NCBI GenBank assembly: GCA_021828635.1
Contig: JAJZEJ010000563.1
Coordinates: forward strand, 1 to 10,199
Reading direction: 5' to 3'
Length of the DNA: 10,199 nucleotides
Origin: Chloroflexota bacterium
GTDB taxonomy: Bacteria > Chloroflexota > Ktedonobacteria > Ktedonobacterales > Ktedonobacteraceae
The translations under genes were made by a program, and so were the position numbers. The notes below the pieces were generated by a model, which was given only the letters and a program-made list of their open reading frames with translations, was not told the DNA's origin and made no database searches. The first letter of the stretch is position 1. Every line of letters begins with the position of its first letter. Positions 1 through 6,596 of this stretch are shown here, piece by piece.

Positions 1-1
1 C

Positions 2-200
2 TCCGGCGCCTCGGGACGCAACGGCGGCGGCATCCGCCAGCAGTGGTCGACCGAGGTCAACATCCGGCTCATGCAGGAGTCGGTCGCGCTGTGCAAGAGC
101 TTCGCCAAGGAGCTCGGGGTCAACATCTGGTTCCGCCAGGGCGGCTATCTGTTTCTCGCGCGCAGCGCACAGGAGATCGCGCGGCTCGAGCAGGTCAAGG
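2..200 (+). pseudogene. Internal fragment of FAD-dependent oxidoreductase (DAO family)
   Basis: The frame is open from base 2. It reads [15 protein letters not shown] at the very edge and [11 protein letters not shown] about 45 residues later. This is the typical region just after the N-terminal dinucleotide fold of DAO-family flavoproteins (glycine/sarcosine/D-amino acid oxidase-like), where the S-G-x-G-G-G-x-R-Q-Q segment lies near the flavin. The GxGxxG FAD motif would lie to the left of the window. After the residues EIARLEQ, at about base 200, the family resemblance stops and the frame runs into low-complexity Arg/Gly/Ala-rich translation. Only about 65 of the usual 380-450 residues are present, so it is broken on the right as well as cut by the window edge. 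The DNA is much more GC-rich than the rest of the window. The family call is fairly sure; the substrate cannot be told. Confidence 0.6.
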
Positions 201-245
201 CCAGGCGCGAGGGCGCCCGCGGGGGTGCGGCGCTGGCTGGACTGA
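200..245 (+). pseudogene. Possible C-terminal tail of an unknown high-GC gene
   Basis: In the third forward frame, after the flavoprotein resemblance ends, the reading is [14 protein letters not shown] followed by TGA at 243-245. It could be the last residues of a gene lying upstream of the glycosyltransferase in the donor genome. The segment is too short for a family call. It is listed because it would explain why the flavoprotein frame breaks near base 200 and why a new start follows at 326. Reading it as coding is an inference from composition and context only. Confidence 0.2.
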
Positions 246-325
246 CGGCTGCGGCAGAGCGCGGTGAAGGCAACCGGCTGGGGCGCGGGACAGGGCGGAC
301 GGCTCGCGCGATTCACCCGCACTCC

Positions 326-425
326 ATGACACCAGCGCCAGCCTCCCAGCTGATCTCCATCATCGTCCCCGTGTACAACGAGGCGCACGTGCTGCAGCAG
401 AGCGTGCGACGGCTGCACGCGCTTC
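326..425 (+). pseudogene. N-terminal fragment of family 2 glycosyltransferase
   Basis: An ATG at 326 opens a frame beginning [19 protein letters not shown] and continuing [15 protein letters not shown]. The [10 protein letters not shown] segment is the classic first beta strand and nucleotide-binding turn of GT-A fold, family 2 glycosyltransferases, which move a sugar from a nucleotide-sugar donor to a lipid or polysaccharide acceptor at the cytoplasmic face of the membrane. Only about 33 residues remain. At about base 425 the sequence turns into cytochrome P450 coding in another frame, so the catalytic DxD region is absent and no functional enzyme can be made. Composition is high-GC like the preceding 325 bases. 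There is only a weak purine stretch upstream as a ribosome binding site. Confidence 0.6.
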
Positions 426-1421
426 TCCGCCGAACGCTATCTTCCACCAGAAAACCAGGTTTCCGAGAACCTGCCGACACGCAGTATTTTGAATATGGAC
501 CCCCCTCGCCATCGGCAACTACGCGCACTCATCAATCAGGCGTTCGCGCCGCGCTCAGTCGCACAACTCACACCACGCATTCATGAATTGGTCAATGAGT
601 TGTTGGATGCAGTCACCCCCAGAGGTCAGATGGATGTCGTGAGCGACCTAGCGGGACAGCTTCCGCTACGCATTATCAACGAGATGCTTGGCATTCCTGA
701 TGAGGATATTGAGCGCATCAAACAGATGATCGCGAAAGCCTCAGCGCAGGCTATTGACATTCGTATCACAGGTTTTCAGGAATTGAACGAATATTTCAAG
801 CACTCTATCGCGCGTCATCGCGCAGAGCCAACCGATGACCAGATCGATGCCCTACTCAACTCACAGATTGAAGGTACACCGTTGTCCGAGCGGGACATTA
901 TCAACTTCTGTGTGCTATTGCTCTTTGCGGGCAATGAGACACTGACCAATCTGATTGGTAACGCGCTCCTCTGCTTCGATGAGCATCCTAACGCCATGCG
1001 AGAAGTACAGGCTGATCTCTCACTACTCTCTGATGCATTAGAAGAGATTTTACGTTATCTCTCGCCGGTACAACTGCTGGTACGCTCAACTACCGAGGAT
1101 ATAGTAATCGGCGGAACACCAATCAAAGCGGGGCAGATGCTCTTCCTGCTGGCTGGCTCGGCCAACCGCGACGAAACGCAGTTTCCAAACCCCGATACCT
1201 TTGATATTCGGCGCACACCCAATCGCCATCTCGCGTTCGGGCAAGGCATCCACTTCTGTCTGGGAGCGCCCCTAGCTCACGTGGCCGCAAAGATCACTTT
1301 GACGGCTATGCTGCAACGCTGCAAAAATATCCAACGTGTGCGTGACATTCCACTAAAGCCCTCGGACAATTTTTTCGTCTACGGAGTGAAAAGTTTGCCT
1401 ATTACCTTTGAACATGTGTAA
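423..1421 (+). CDS. Cytochrome P450, N-terminally truncated
   Basis: This is a soluble bacterial-type P450, a heme monooxygenase that hydroxylates or epoxidises a small molecule using electrons from a ferredoxin. From the TTG codon at 489 the product has 310 residues; the same frame gives recognisable P450 sequence back to about base 423 ([12 protein letters not shown], then [21 protein letters not shown]). Counting from 489, the I-helix motif AGNET is at residues 147-151, the ExxR pair at E186/R189, and the heme loop [10 protein letters not shown] has its Cys ligand at residue 257 (codon 1257). The C-terminal KSLPITF is typical. Family members have about 400 residues, so roughly 70-90 are missing, including the A-helix/beta-1 region. 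No ATG or GTG start and no ribosome binding site precede the P450 sequence, because the high-GC segment abuts it. As drawn it is a broken gene or an assembly chimera; the intact copy presumably starts elsewhere. Subfamily and substrate are not recognisable. Confidence 0.85.
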   Translation, partial: FSAERYLPPENQVSENLPTRSILNMDPPRHRQLRALINQAFAPRSVAQLTPRIHELVNELLDAVTPRGQMDVVSDLAGQLPLRIINEMLGIPDEDIERIKQMIAKASAQAIDIRITGFQELNEYFKHSIARHRAEPTDDQIDALLNSQIEGTPLSERDIINFCVLLLFAGNETLTNLIGNALLCFDEHPNAMREVQADLSLLSDALEEILRYLSPVQLLVRSTTEDIVIGGTPIKAGQMLFLLAGSANRDETQFPNPDTFDIRRTPNRHLAFGQGIHFCLGAPLAHVAAKITLTAMLQRCKNIQRVRDIPLKPSDNFFVYGVKSLPITFEHV

Positions 1422-1440
1422 TACACATCTCAACGGTTTC

Positions 1441-1471
1441 AAAAGGGTGGCCTGTAGAACCACCCTTTTTT
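1441..1471 (+). terminator. Rho-independent terminator after P450
   Basis: A perfect 10-bp stem (AAAAGGGTGG at 1441-1450 with CCACCCTTTT at 1460-1469) encloses a 9-nt loop and runs into a T tract of six (1466-1471). It starts 20 bases after the P450 stop codon and separates that gene from the argJ promoter. The A-rich left arm also gives a U-tract on the opposite strand, so it could act in both directions. Confidence 0.9.
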
Positions 1472-1486
1472 CTCTGTTCGCCACTA

Positions 1487-1516
1487 TAGACATACGGCTT
1501 TCTGGAACGATACAAT
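1487..1516 (+). promoter_or_regulatory. Sigma-70-type promoter of argJ
   Basis: TAGACA (1487-1492) and TACAAT (1511-1516) are each one base from the -35 and -10 consensus, with an 18-bp spacer. Transcription would start near 1523, about 24 bases before the argJ ATG. A good ribosome binding site (AAGGGGA, about 1534-1540) lies six bases before that ATG. The position directly after the P450 terminator supports independent transcription of argJ. No ARG-box-like operator was recognised. Confidence 0.65.
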
Positions 1517-1546
1517 AGAGGCAGAAATCAATAAAGGGGAAAACCT

Positions 1547-2710
1547 ATGCCTCCATTAGCTTATGAACCACGAGGATTTCAATCATGCGTCAAAAATGTC
1601 GGTATTCGAGATGAAACGCTCGACTTCGCCGTCATCGCCTCTGAGGTACCAGCTGCTGCCGCCGCGATGTTTACGCAAAACCGTTTCTGTGGCGCACCGA
1701 TTATTGTTGGCCGCGAGCATGTCGCTAATGGTCAACTGCAAGCCTTCGTCATCAATAGCAAAAACGCAAACGTCGCAACCGGCGAGCAAGGTGTGGCCGA
1801 TGCACGCGAGATCGTGCGTCTGGTAGCTGATGAATTGAGTATCGCACCCCAGGATATTTTACCATCATCGACAGGCGTTATCGGCTGGCCGCTACCAATG
1901 GAGAAACTACGCACAGGTATCAAGGGTATTCAGCGTGAACTACGTACTGGTCAGTTGCATCTATGCGCCCAGGCCATTATGACCACCGATACGCATCCCA
2001 AAATCCGCGCTTGCAAAATTGGCGATGCGGTGCTAGTCGGTATGGCGAAAGGCTCTGGTATGATCGAGCCGAACATGGCTACCATGCTCAGCTACTTTGT
2101 CACCGACGCACGAATTGCCGCCGCTGACCTTCAAGAATGCCTGCGTGAAGTGGTCAATCTCTCTTTTAACATGGTCAGTGTGGATACCGACACCAGTACT
2201 AGCGACACTATAGCCATTATGGCAAATGGACTAGCTGGCAAGGTACCATTAAACGATTTTCGAGATGCGCTGCGCACAATGGCTATCGAACTGGCAAAAG
2301 AACTGGCCCGCGATGGCGAGGGTGCGACAAAGCTACTAGAGGTCACAGTAGAGCAAGCGGCATCATTTGCTCAGGCTAAACGTATCGCCAAAGCTGTCGT
2401 CAACTCTCCGCTAGTGAAGACGGCCATTTTTGGCGCGGACCCCAATTGGGGCCGTGTCGCAATGGCTATCGGCAAATGTGACGAGCAGAGCGATATCGTA
2501 CCGGAGAAAGTGACCATTGCCTTCGGGAATCTGGTCGTTTATCAAGGCAAACCGTTAGAGCTGTCGATGCTACCACAACTCAAAGCCTACTTGCAGCAGC
2601 CGGAAGTGACCATCCGCATCTCTCTTGGGCTTGGCGACAGTATAGCTACCGCCTGGGGTTGCGATCTTACGTATGAATATGTGCGCATTAACGGCGAATA
2701 TACCACATAA
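1547..2710 (+). CDS. argJ: Bifunctional ornithine acetyltransferase / N-acetylglutamate synthase
   Basis: ArgJ moves the acetyl group from N2-acetylornithine to glutamate, which closes the cyclic arginine pathway; many members also acetylate glutamate from acetyl-CoA. The product is cytoplasmic, 387 residues, close to the usual ~390-410. The precursor cleaves itself within an Ala-Thr pair. Here the motif KGSGMIEPNMATML covers residues 168-181, so cleavage would fall between A178 and T179, leaving T179 as the N-terminal nucleophile of the beta chain. Other family signatures are SSTGVIG (107-113, oxyanion region), DTDTSTSDT (213-221), DGEGATK (256-262), GADPNWGR (297-304) and the C-terminal YVRINGEY. 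The start is fixed by AAGGGGA six bases upstream. No argC, argB or argD is adjacent; the gene has its own promoter and its own likely terminator. Whether it is bifunctional or ornithine-only cannot be read from motifs. Confidence 0.95.
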   Translation: MPPLAYEPRGFQSCVKNVGIRDETLDFAVIASEVPAAAAAMFTQNRFCGAPIIVGREHVANGQLQAFVINSKNANVATGEQGVADAREIVRLVADELSIAPQDILPSSTGVIGWPLPMEKLRTGIKGIQRELRTGQLHLCAQAIMTTDTHPKIRACKIGDAVLVGMAKGSGMIEPNMATMLSYFVTDARIAAADLQECLREVVNLSFNMVSVDTDTSTSDTIAIMANGLAGKVPLNDFRDALRTMAIELAKELARDGEGATKLLEVTVEQAASFAQAKRIAKAVVNSPLVKTAIFGADPNWGRVAMAIGKCDEQSDIVPEKVTIAFGNLVVYQGKPLELSMLPQLKAYLQQPEVTIRISLGLGDSIATAWGCDLTYEYVRINGEYTT

Positions 2711-2736
2711 AACAGAATTTGTAACTACTCAGAGGG

Positions 2737-2811
2737 GTTGAGAATCTGTCTATTTGCATCATATTTTTCTCTTTCTCGTCTTCATATGTACTTAGGATTC
2801 TCAGCGTTTTT
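2737..2811 (+). terminator. Probable long-loop terminator after argJ
   Basis: GTTGAGAATC (2737-2746) can pair with GATTCTCAGC (2796-2805), giving ten pairs including one G-U. T5 follows at 2807-2811. The loop is long (49 nt), which is unusual for an intrinsic terminator, so this is a moderate call. It lies 27 bases past the argJ stop codon. Confidence 0.4.
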
Positions 2812-2953
2812 ACTTCCCTAAATCCCCGCTAAGGATGTAGGACACGATTTCTCTCTTGTTTTCTTTCTGCAACTTCTTTCCAGAAGTTTCCTTTCCTCTT
2901 TCAGGAAATTGTATTGACTTCAACAATGAAGCAAAGAGAAAGAGACCATCACA
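2812..2953. other. Convergent gap between argJ and the dehydrogenase, no gene
   Basis: This stretch is pyrimidine-rich on the plus strand and holds no convincing ORF. It contains a short hairpin, AACTTCT (2871-2877) with AGAAGTT (2882-2888) and a TTCC loop, near the 3' end of the minus-strand dehydrogenase. No clean U-tract follows it on the minus strand, so terminator function is doubtful. Confidence 0.5.
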
Positions 2954-4024
2954 CTACGGTATAAGCACCGTCAGATGAAAAGCACTCCCATTGTCGTGTG
3001 CATACCGGATTGCTGGATTCACCTCTTCGAGGGGAAAGGTATGGGCTGATAACACATCGAGACGGAGCAGACCAGCGCGAATCAAGCCAACGAGCAACGA
3101 GGGAGCGTGTTGTGGATACATATACTGACCGCGTATCACAATGTTATTATGCATGACATACCAGTACGGTATCTCTATGTCAGCATTAACGCCTCCCATC
3201 AAAACGGCGGTTCCGTTTGGGCGTACCGCCAGAATGCCGCGATGAGTTGGCACAGTATCTTGCGTTTGCCCCAATATATCGAGCATGCAGTCAATTGGAC
3301 CCGAAGCCGCCTGTGCAATGCGTTGCCTATTGCTTGCTTCATCGTCAGAGAGCAGAACGGGACGGACACGTTCCCCAAAGTGGTTCACCAGGATATCAAG
3401 ACGGTACTTATTTCTTCCAGGCGCAACGACTCGTTCCACGCCCATCGCCAGAGCGACAGCCACTGCCGCTCCACCAAAGTAACCCGTTGCTCCATTCACC
3501 ATCACTGTCTGTCCTGGTTGGACGTTTGCAGCCAACAGGCCACCATAAGGAACAAGTAGAGCAACCAACCAGGCCAGTTTCACTGGATCTATGCCATCCA
3601 TATGGTTGAGTAGAACAGCATTCTCAAGGGGAATGAGCATCTTTTCAGCGAATGGACCATTGCGAAAGTAGGTTTGGAGTTTTTGTGGCCCCTCTCCTCT
3701 AGCAATCCATCCTTGCAGCATACTATTGGCTGGTGTACTGCTGTCATCACGTGGTCGAACCATTGGATCACAAAACACCAGTTGACCGGGTTGGAGTCGA
3801 GTGGCATCAGGTCCAGTTTTTTCCACAACTCCAATTGCTCCACAGCCGGGAGCAAGAGGCAATACGAGAGGATACGGTCTGTCTCCACGAAAGACTTCTT
3901 GTGCATAATGGCCTATAGGAGCCGCCAGCACACGGACGAGTATTTCACCCGCGCTGGGAACAGGTTCAGGAATATCTTCAATACTGAGAGGCTGACCGAG
4001 TACTTTCAACATAGCTGCTTTCAT
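2954..4024 (-). CDS. Zinc-less medium-chain dehydrogenase/reductase
   Basis: This is a 356-residue member of the MDR superfamily, an NAD(P)-dependent cytoplasmic oxidoreductase. An N-terminal GroES-like domain spans about residues 1-155 (MKAAMLKVLGQPLSIEDIPEP is the typical opening; PGCGAIGVVEKTGP at 59-72). A Rossmann domain follows, with the dinucleotide loop NGATGYFGGAA at 177-187. The position where zinc alcohol dehydrogenases carry their first zinc-binding Cys reads APIGHYAQE (35-43), and the four-Cys structural zinc cluster is absent. It is therefore more like quinone oxidoreductases or other zinc-independent reductases. Start: ATG with AAAGGA about six to seven bases upstream. It is divergent from the MmyB-like regulator at 4140 and shares a 115-bp promoter region with a perfect palindrome, so repression by that regulator is likely (inference). 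The substrate is unknown. Confidence 0.85.
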   Translation of the reverse strand: MKAAMLKVLGQPLSIEDIPEPVPSAGEILVRVLAAPIGHYAQEVFRGDRPYPLVLPLAPGCGAIGVVEKTGPDATRLQPGQLVFCDPMVRPRDDSSTPANSMLQGWIARGEGPQKLQTYFRNGPFAEKMLIPLENAVLLNHMDGIDPVKLAWLVALLVPYGGLLAANVQPGQTVMVNGATGYFGGAAVAVALAMGVERVVAPGRNKYRLDILVNHFGERVRPVLLSDDEASNRQRIAQAASGPIDCMLDILGQTQDTVPTHRGILAVRPNGTAVLMGGVNADIEIPYWYVMHNNIVIRGQYMYPQHAPSLLVGLIRAGLLRLDVLSAHTFPLEEVNPAIRYAHDNGSAFHLTVLIP

Positions 4025-4139
4025 ATAAAATTTCCTTTCACAGTGATATCTACGTATGGTAATATCTTGCCATAAGCTCTAAAGCTATACCAGAGTGTGT
4101 TGATACTAGTAGTGGCACTACTAGGGAAAGGAACATCGT
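4025..4139. promoter_or_regulatory. Shared divergent promoter region, dehydrogenase / regulator
   Basis: These 115 bases must hold the promoters of both the minus-strand dehydrogenase and the plus-strand regulator. The region is AT-rich. The clearest ribosome binding sites are AAAGGA (4127-4132, seven bases before the regulator ATG) and, on the minus strand, AAAGGAAA just upstream of the dehydrogenase ATG. Candidate -10 boxes such as TATACC (4086-4091) and GATACT (4102-4107) lack a well-spaced -35, so exact promoters are not assigned. The palindrome at 4106-4124 is listed separately. Confidence 0.6.
4106..4124. promoter_or_regulatory. Operator-like perfect palindrome
   Basis: CTAGTAGTG (4106-4114) and CACTACTAG (4116-4124) are perfect 9-bp inverted repeats around a single G. 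The site lies 15 bases before the regulator start codon and just before its ribosome binding site, where a bound dimer would block transcription of the regulator. The symmetric 19-bp site fits binding by a homodimeric HTH protein, most simply the MmyB-like regulator itself. It could also form a small RNA hairpin next to the ribosome binding site. Binding is inferred. Confidence 0.6.
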
Positions 4140-4979
4140 ATGACGCAAAACGAGTTACGCTCAGAACTCGCAAACTTCTTACGAACTCGAAGAAGTCATC
4201 TGTTACCAGAAGAAGTGGGGTTGCCGCGCGTAGCACGCCGCAAAACGGCGGGATTGCGACGGGAGGAAGTTGCTCACCTTGCAGGTGTTGGCGTGACGTG
4301 GTATACGTGGCTGGAACAGGGACGAGACATCCACGTTTCCACCCAGGTGCTTGAGAGCTTGGCACACACCTTTAGGCTGACTCCTGCTGAAAAAGCTTAT
4401 CTCTTTCTTCTTGCGGGGCAAACGTCTCCTGCATATCCTGTCCCACAGCAAGAGCAGGTGAGTCCTTTTCTCTTTCGACTGCTTAAGCAGATGGGAACGA
4501 ATCCTGCGTATATCACTGGTCGAAGGTGGGATGTACTTGCCTGGAATCATATGGCATGTCAGGTGTTTGTAAACTTCGCAACTGTCCCAGTAGAAGAGCG
4601 CAATATCGTGCATTTCACTTTTACCAACAAGGAGTATCGTCGTCACATCGTGGACTGGGAAGGTGTCGCGCAGCGTGTGCTGGCACAGTTCCGTACCAGT
4701 TACAGCCAGTATCGCAATGATGCACAGTTTCATGCATTGATTACGGAACTTCAGCAGCGCAGTCCAGAATTTGTGTGTTGGTGGTCGAAGTATGAAGTGC
4801 AAGGGCGACAAGATGGGCGCAAGGAACTCATTCATCCTCAAATAGGTTCGCTCGTCCTCGATCACAGCTCCTTTCAGATCGACGGCTCACCAGGGCTGAA
4901 AATGGTGGTCTATCTCCCCGCACACGAGGAAACAGCTAGGAAGCTTGAACAACTTTCTCTGTCCCCATGTGGCACATGA
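4140..4979 (+). CDS. MmyB-like XRE-family transcriptional regulator
   Basis: This is a 279-residue DNA-binding protein. The N-terminal XRE-type helix-turn-helix covers about residues 8-92. It carries the family hallmark RRKTAGLRREEVAHLAGV (33-50) followed by WYTWLEQGRD (54-63) and VLESLAHTFRLTPAE (70-84). The C-terminal half (about 105-265) is the MmyB-like PAS-type ligand domain, with ITGRRWDVLAWN (125-136), RNIVHFTF (154-161) and LVLDHSSFQI (238-247). An MmyB-like protein of Chloroflexus aurantiacus was crystallised with a fatty-acid-like ligand, and relatives often sit divergent from an oxidoreductase, exactly as here. Start: ATG with AAAGGA seven bases upstream. It probably controls itself and the divergent dehydrogenase through the palindrome at 4106-4124, responding to a small hydrophobic ligand or substrate (inference). 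A long minus-strand ORF overlaps it but looks like a shadow. Confidence 0.9.
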   Translation: MTQNELRSELANFLRTRRSHLLPEEVGLPRVARRKTAGLRREEVAHLAGVGVTWYTWLEQGRDIHVSTQVLESLAHTFRLTPAEKAYLFLLAGQTSPAYPVPQQEQVSPFLFRLLKQMGTNPAYITGRRWDVLAWNHMACQVFVNFATVPVEERNIVHFTFTNKEYRRHIVDWEGVAQRVLAQFRTSYSQYRNDAQFHALITELQQRSPEFVCWWSKYEVQGRQDGRKELIHPQIGSLVLDHSSFQIDGSPGLKMVVYLPAHEETARKLEQLSLSPCGT

Positions 4980-5259
4980 GGAAGCACGTGTAGCATTGAA
5001 ATTTCCCTACGGTACTTGTCTTTGATACGATGACCATTTTCGACACCAAATTCTTTCTAGCGGAGATGTTTTGTGGCATCTGCAGTTATCTCTCCATCTT
5101 GCACGAACAAGGGAACGAACTGCTTTCAGCCCTTGATCGCACTCTCGCGGGGCATCCCGTTCTTCCCGCTTTTTCCTGACCCTTCTGAATAGTTACCAGA
5201 ATTTCTATCATTACCACTACGCAATATATAGCAAGCGGGCTAATAAAGGCTACTCTATA
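4980..5259. other. Intergenic region between regulator and MFS transporter
   Basis: There is no convincing gene in this ~280-base stretch. A plus-strand ORF of 49 codons (5030-5179, beginning MTIFDTKFF) has no ribosome binding site and no recognisable similarity, and is probably chance or a remnant. A minus-strand ORF over 5086-5337 runs through the transporter promoter and start and is not credible. A candidate terminator is at 5147-5174. Confidence 0.5.
5147..5174 (+). terminator. Possible terminator after regulator
   Basis: GCGGG (5147-5151) pairs with CCCGC (5165-5169) and is followed directly by T5 (5170-5174). The stem is short (5 bp) with a 13-nt loop and an alternative inner pairing CGGG/CCCG. 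It lies about 170 bases past the regulator stop codon. This is a plausible but weak intrinsic terminator. Confidence 0.35.
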
Positions 5260-5268
5260 TGCTATACT
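5260..5268 (+). promoter_or_regulatory. Extended -10 promoter of MFS transporter
   Basis: TGCTATACT (5260-5268) is an extended -10 element (TG-N-TATACT, one base from TATAAT). No good -35 is present 16-18 bases upstream, which extended -10 promoters tolerate. Transcription would start near 5275, about 29 bases before the GTG start of the transporter. Confidence 0.55.
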
Positions 5269-5291
5269 GGAGATAAACAAAATCGCTAGTT

Positions 5292-5295
5292 GGAG
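5292..5295 (+). promoter_or_regulatory. Ribosome binding site fixing a GTG start
   Basis: GGAG at 5292-5295 lies eight bases before the GTG at 5304. There is no in-frame ATG with comparable spacing, so GTG is taken as the start codon of the MFS transporter. Confidence 0.6.
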
Positions 5296-5303
5296 ACAAC
5301 ACT

Positions 5304-6596
5304 GTGGTAGAGAGAGAGTTCGTGGCGCAGCAAGCATATAAACGAGATGCCAGACTTATTTTAGTTATGCGTGGATTACGTTCACTGGCTTACGGCTTAA
5401 TCTCCATTGTGCTTGGAATAGGACTGACAAACGAGGGATACACGCCACTTGCCATTGGTCTGCTGATTACAATCGCCTTAATTGGTGATATGATCGGCAC
5501 CTACATCATTGCCTTCAACGCGGACACATGGGGACGCCGACGCACATTTATGATTATTGCTTGCTTCATGGTGATAACCGGAGTGGTTTTCGGATTGACT
5601 ACTAGCTATCCTATTTTGCTACTCGCAGCGTTCCTGGGTACATTAGGAGCATCAGGGTCAGAAACAGCTCCCTTCTTACCACTAGACCAGGCAATGATTG
5701 CACATATTGTTCCTACCGAACAGCGCACAGCCCTCTTCGCACGTTACAATCTGATAGCATCACTCAGCATCGCCATTGGCGCACTGGGGGCCGGTTTACC
5801 GGACTTGCTGGTACGCTTACATCTACTACTCAGTATAGGGATTCGGCTCGTCTTTGGCATCTATGCTCTTATTGCGCTTGTGGTAGTTTTCCTTTCAACC
5901 AGACTTTCACCACATGTGGAAGTAAAACAAGGTATCACAACACACGTACAACATCTCTGGCAACGATTGTTACCTCCACTAGGGCATTCGCAAGGCATCG
6001 TTCTAAAATTGACAGGACTTTTTAGCGTTGATGCGCTAGCAGGTGGATTGGTTGTGCAAAGCTTGATGGCACTCTACTTTCATTTGCGCTTCGGTGTACC
6101 ATTGGCCTATCTCTCTGTCCTCTTTTTCGGTGCCAATCTACTCTCTGCATGCTCATTTCTGGCTGCGGTTCCACTGGCACGTCGCTTTGGCTTACTGAAT
6201 ACAATGGTCTTTACTCACTTGCCCTCAAATGTACTACTGATCCTCATAGCTTTCGCTCCGACATTTCCTATTGCGGCAGGTCTTCTGCTCCTACGACAAT
6301 TACTCTCACAAATGGATGTTCCAACACGGCAGGCATACACAATGGCCCTGGTAGCACCCGAAGAACGCACAGCAGCAGCGAGTACCACCTCACTAGCAAG
6401 AAGTGTTGGCTCTGTTAGCAGTCCAATTATCTCAGGTCTACTCCTCCAGGGTTTCTGGCTTGCCCTGGGTCTACCTTTTATTCTGGCTGGCATTCTCAAA
6501 GTCGGCTATGACGCTTCGCTCTGGACACTCTTTCGTCATGTCCATTTACCAGAGGAAAAGATTAGCACGGCAACTAAACCAAAGCAGCACCTGTGA
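5304..6596 (+). CDS. MFS transporter, substrate unknown
   Basis: This 430-residue integral inner-membrane protein has about twelve hydrophobic segments in two halves, with a polar central linker around residues 198-228. The loop after the second segment reads ADTWGRRRTF (73-82), a clear form of the MFS motif A (G-x-x-x-D-x-x-G-R-R). FARYNL (145-150) and, in the second half, QMDVPTRQAYTMALVAPEER (336-355) are conserved-looking positions common in drug-efflux-like MFS proteins. The C-terminal tail is short and basic. Start: GTG with GGAG eight bases upstream and an extended -10 promoter. It converges on the small membrane protein at 6630, and a hairpin spans its stop codon. It is probably an exporter, by family resemblance only; no neighbour reveals a substrate. 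Confidence 0.9.
   Translation: MVEREFVAQQAYKRDARLILVMRGLRSLAYGLISIVLGIGLTNEGYTPLAIGLLITIALIGDMIGTYIIAFNADTWGRRRTFMIIACFMVITGVVFGLTTSYPILLLAAFLGTLGASGSETAPFLPLDQAMIAHIVPTEQRTALFARYNLIASLSIAIGALGAGLPDLLVRLHLLLSIGIRLVFGIYALIALVVVFLSTRLSPHVEVKQGITTHVQHLWQRLLPPLGHSQGIVLKLTGLFSVDALAGGLVVQSLMALYFHLRFGVPLAYLSVLFFGANLLSACSFLAAVPLARRFGLLNTMVFTHLPSNVLLILIAFAPTFPIAAGLLLLRQLLSQMDVPTRQAYTMALVAPEERTAAASTTSLARSVGSVSSPIISGLLLQGFWLALGLPFILAGILKVGYDASLWTLFRHVHLPEEKISTATKPKQHL

Noticed and set aside
2..586. One continuous reading frame from the flavoprotein through the glycosyltransferase into the P450 region as a fusion protein
   Set aside because: The frame contains three unrelated pieces, is out of frame with the P450 and ends early in it; it is open by chance in GC-rich sequence.
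4203..4865. 220-codon ORF on the minus strand inside the regulator gene
   Set aside because: It is antisense to a clear MmyB-like regulator, its translation has no recognisable domain, and it lies wholly within that gene.
5086..5337. 83-codon minus-strand ORF
   Set aside because: It overlaps the promoter, ribosome binding site and start of the MFS gene and shows no protein-like pattern.
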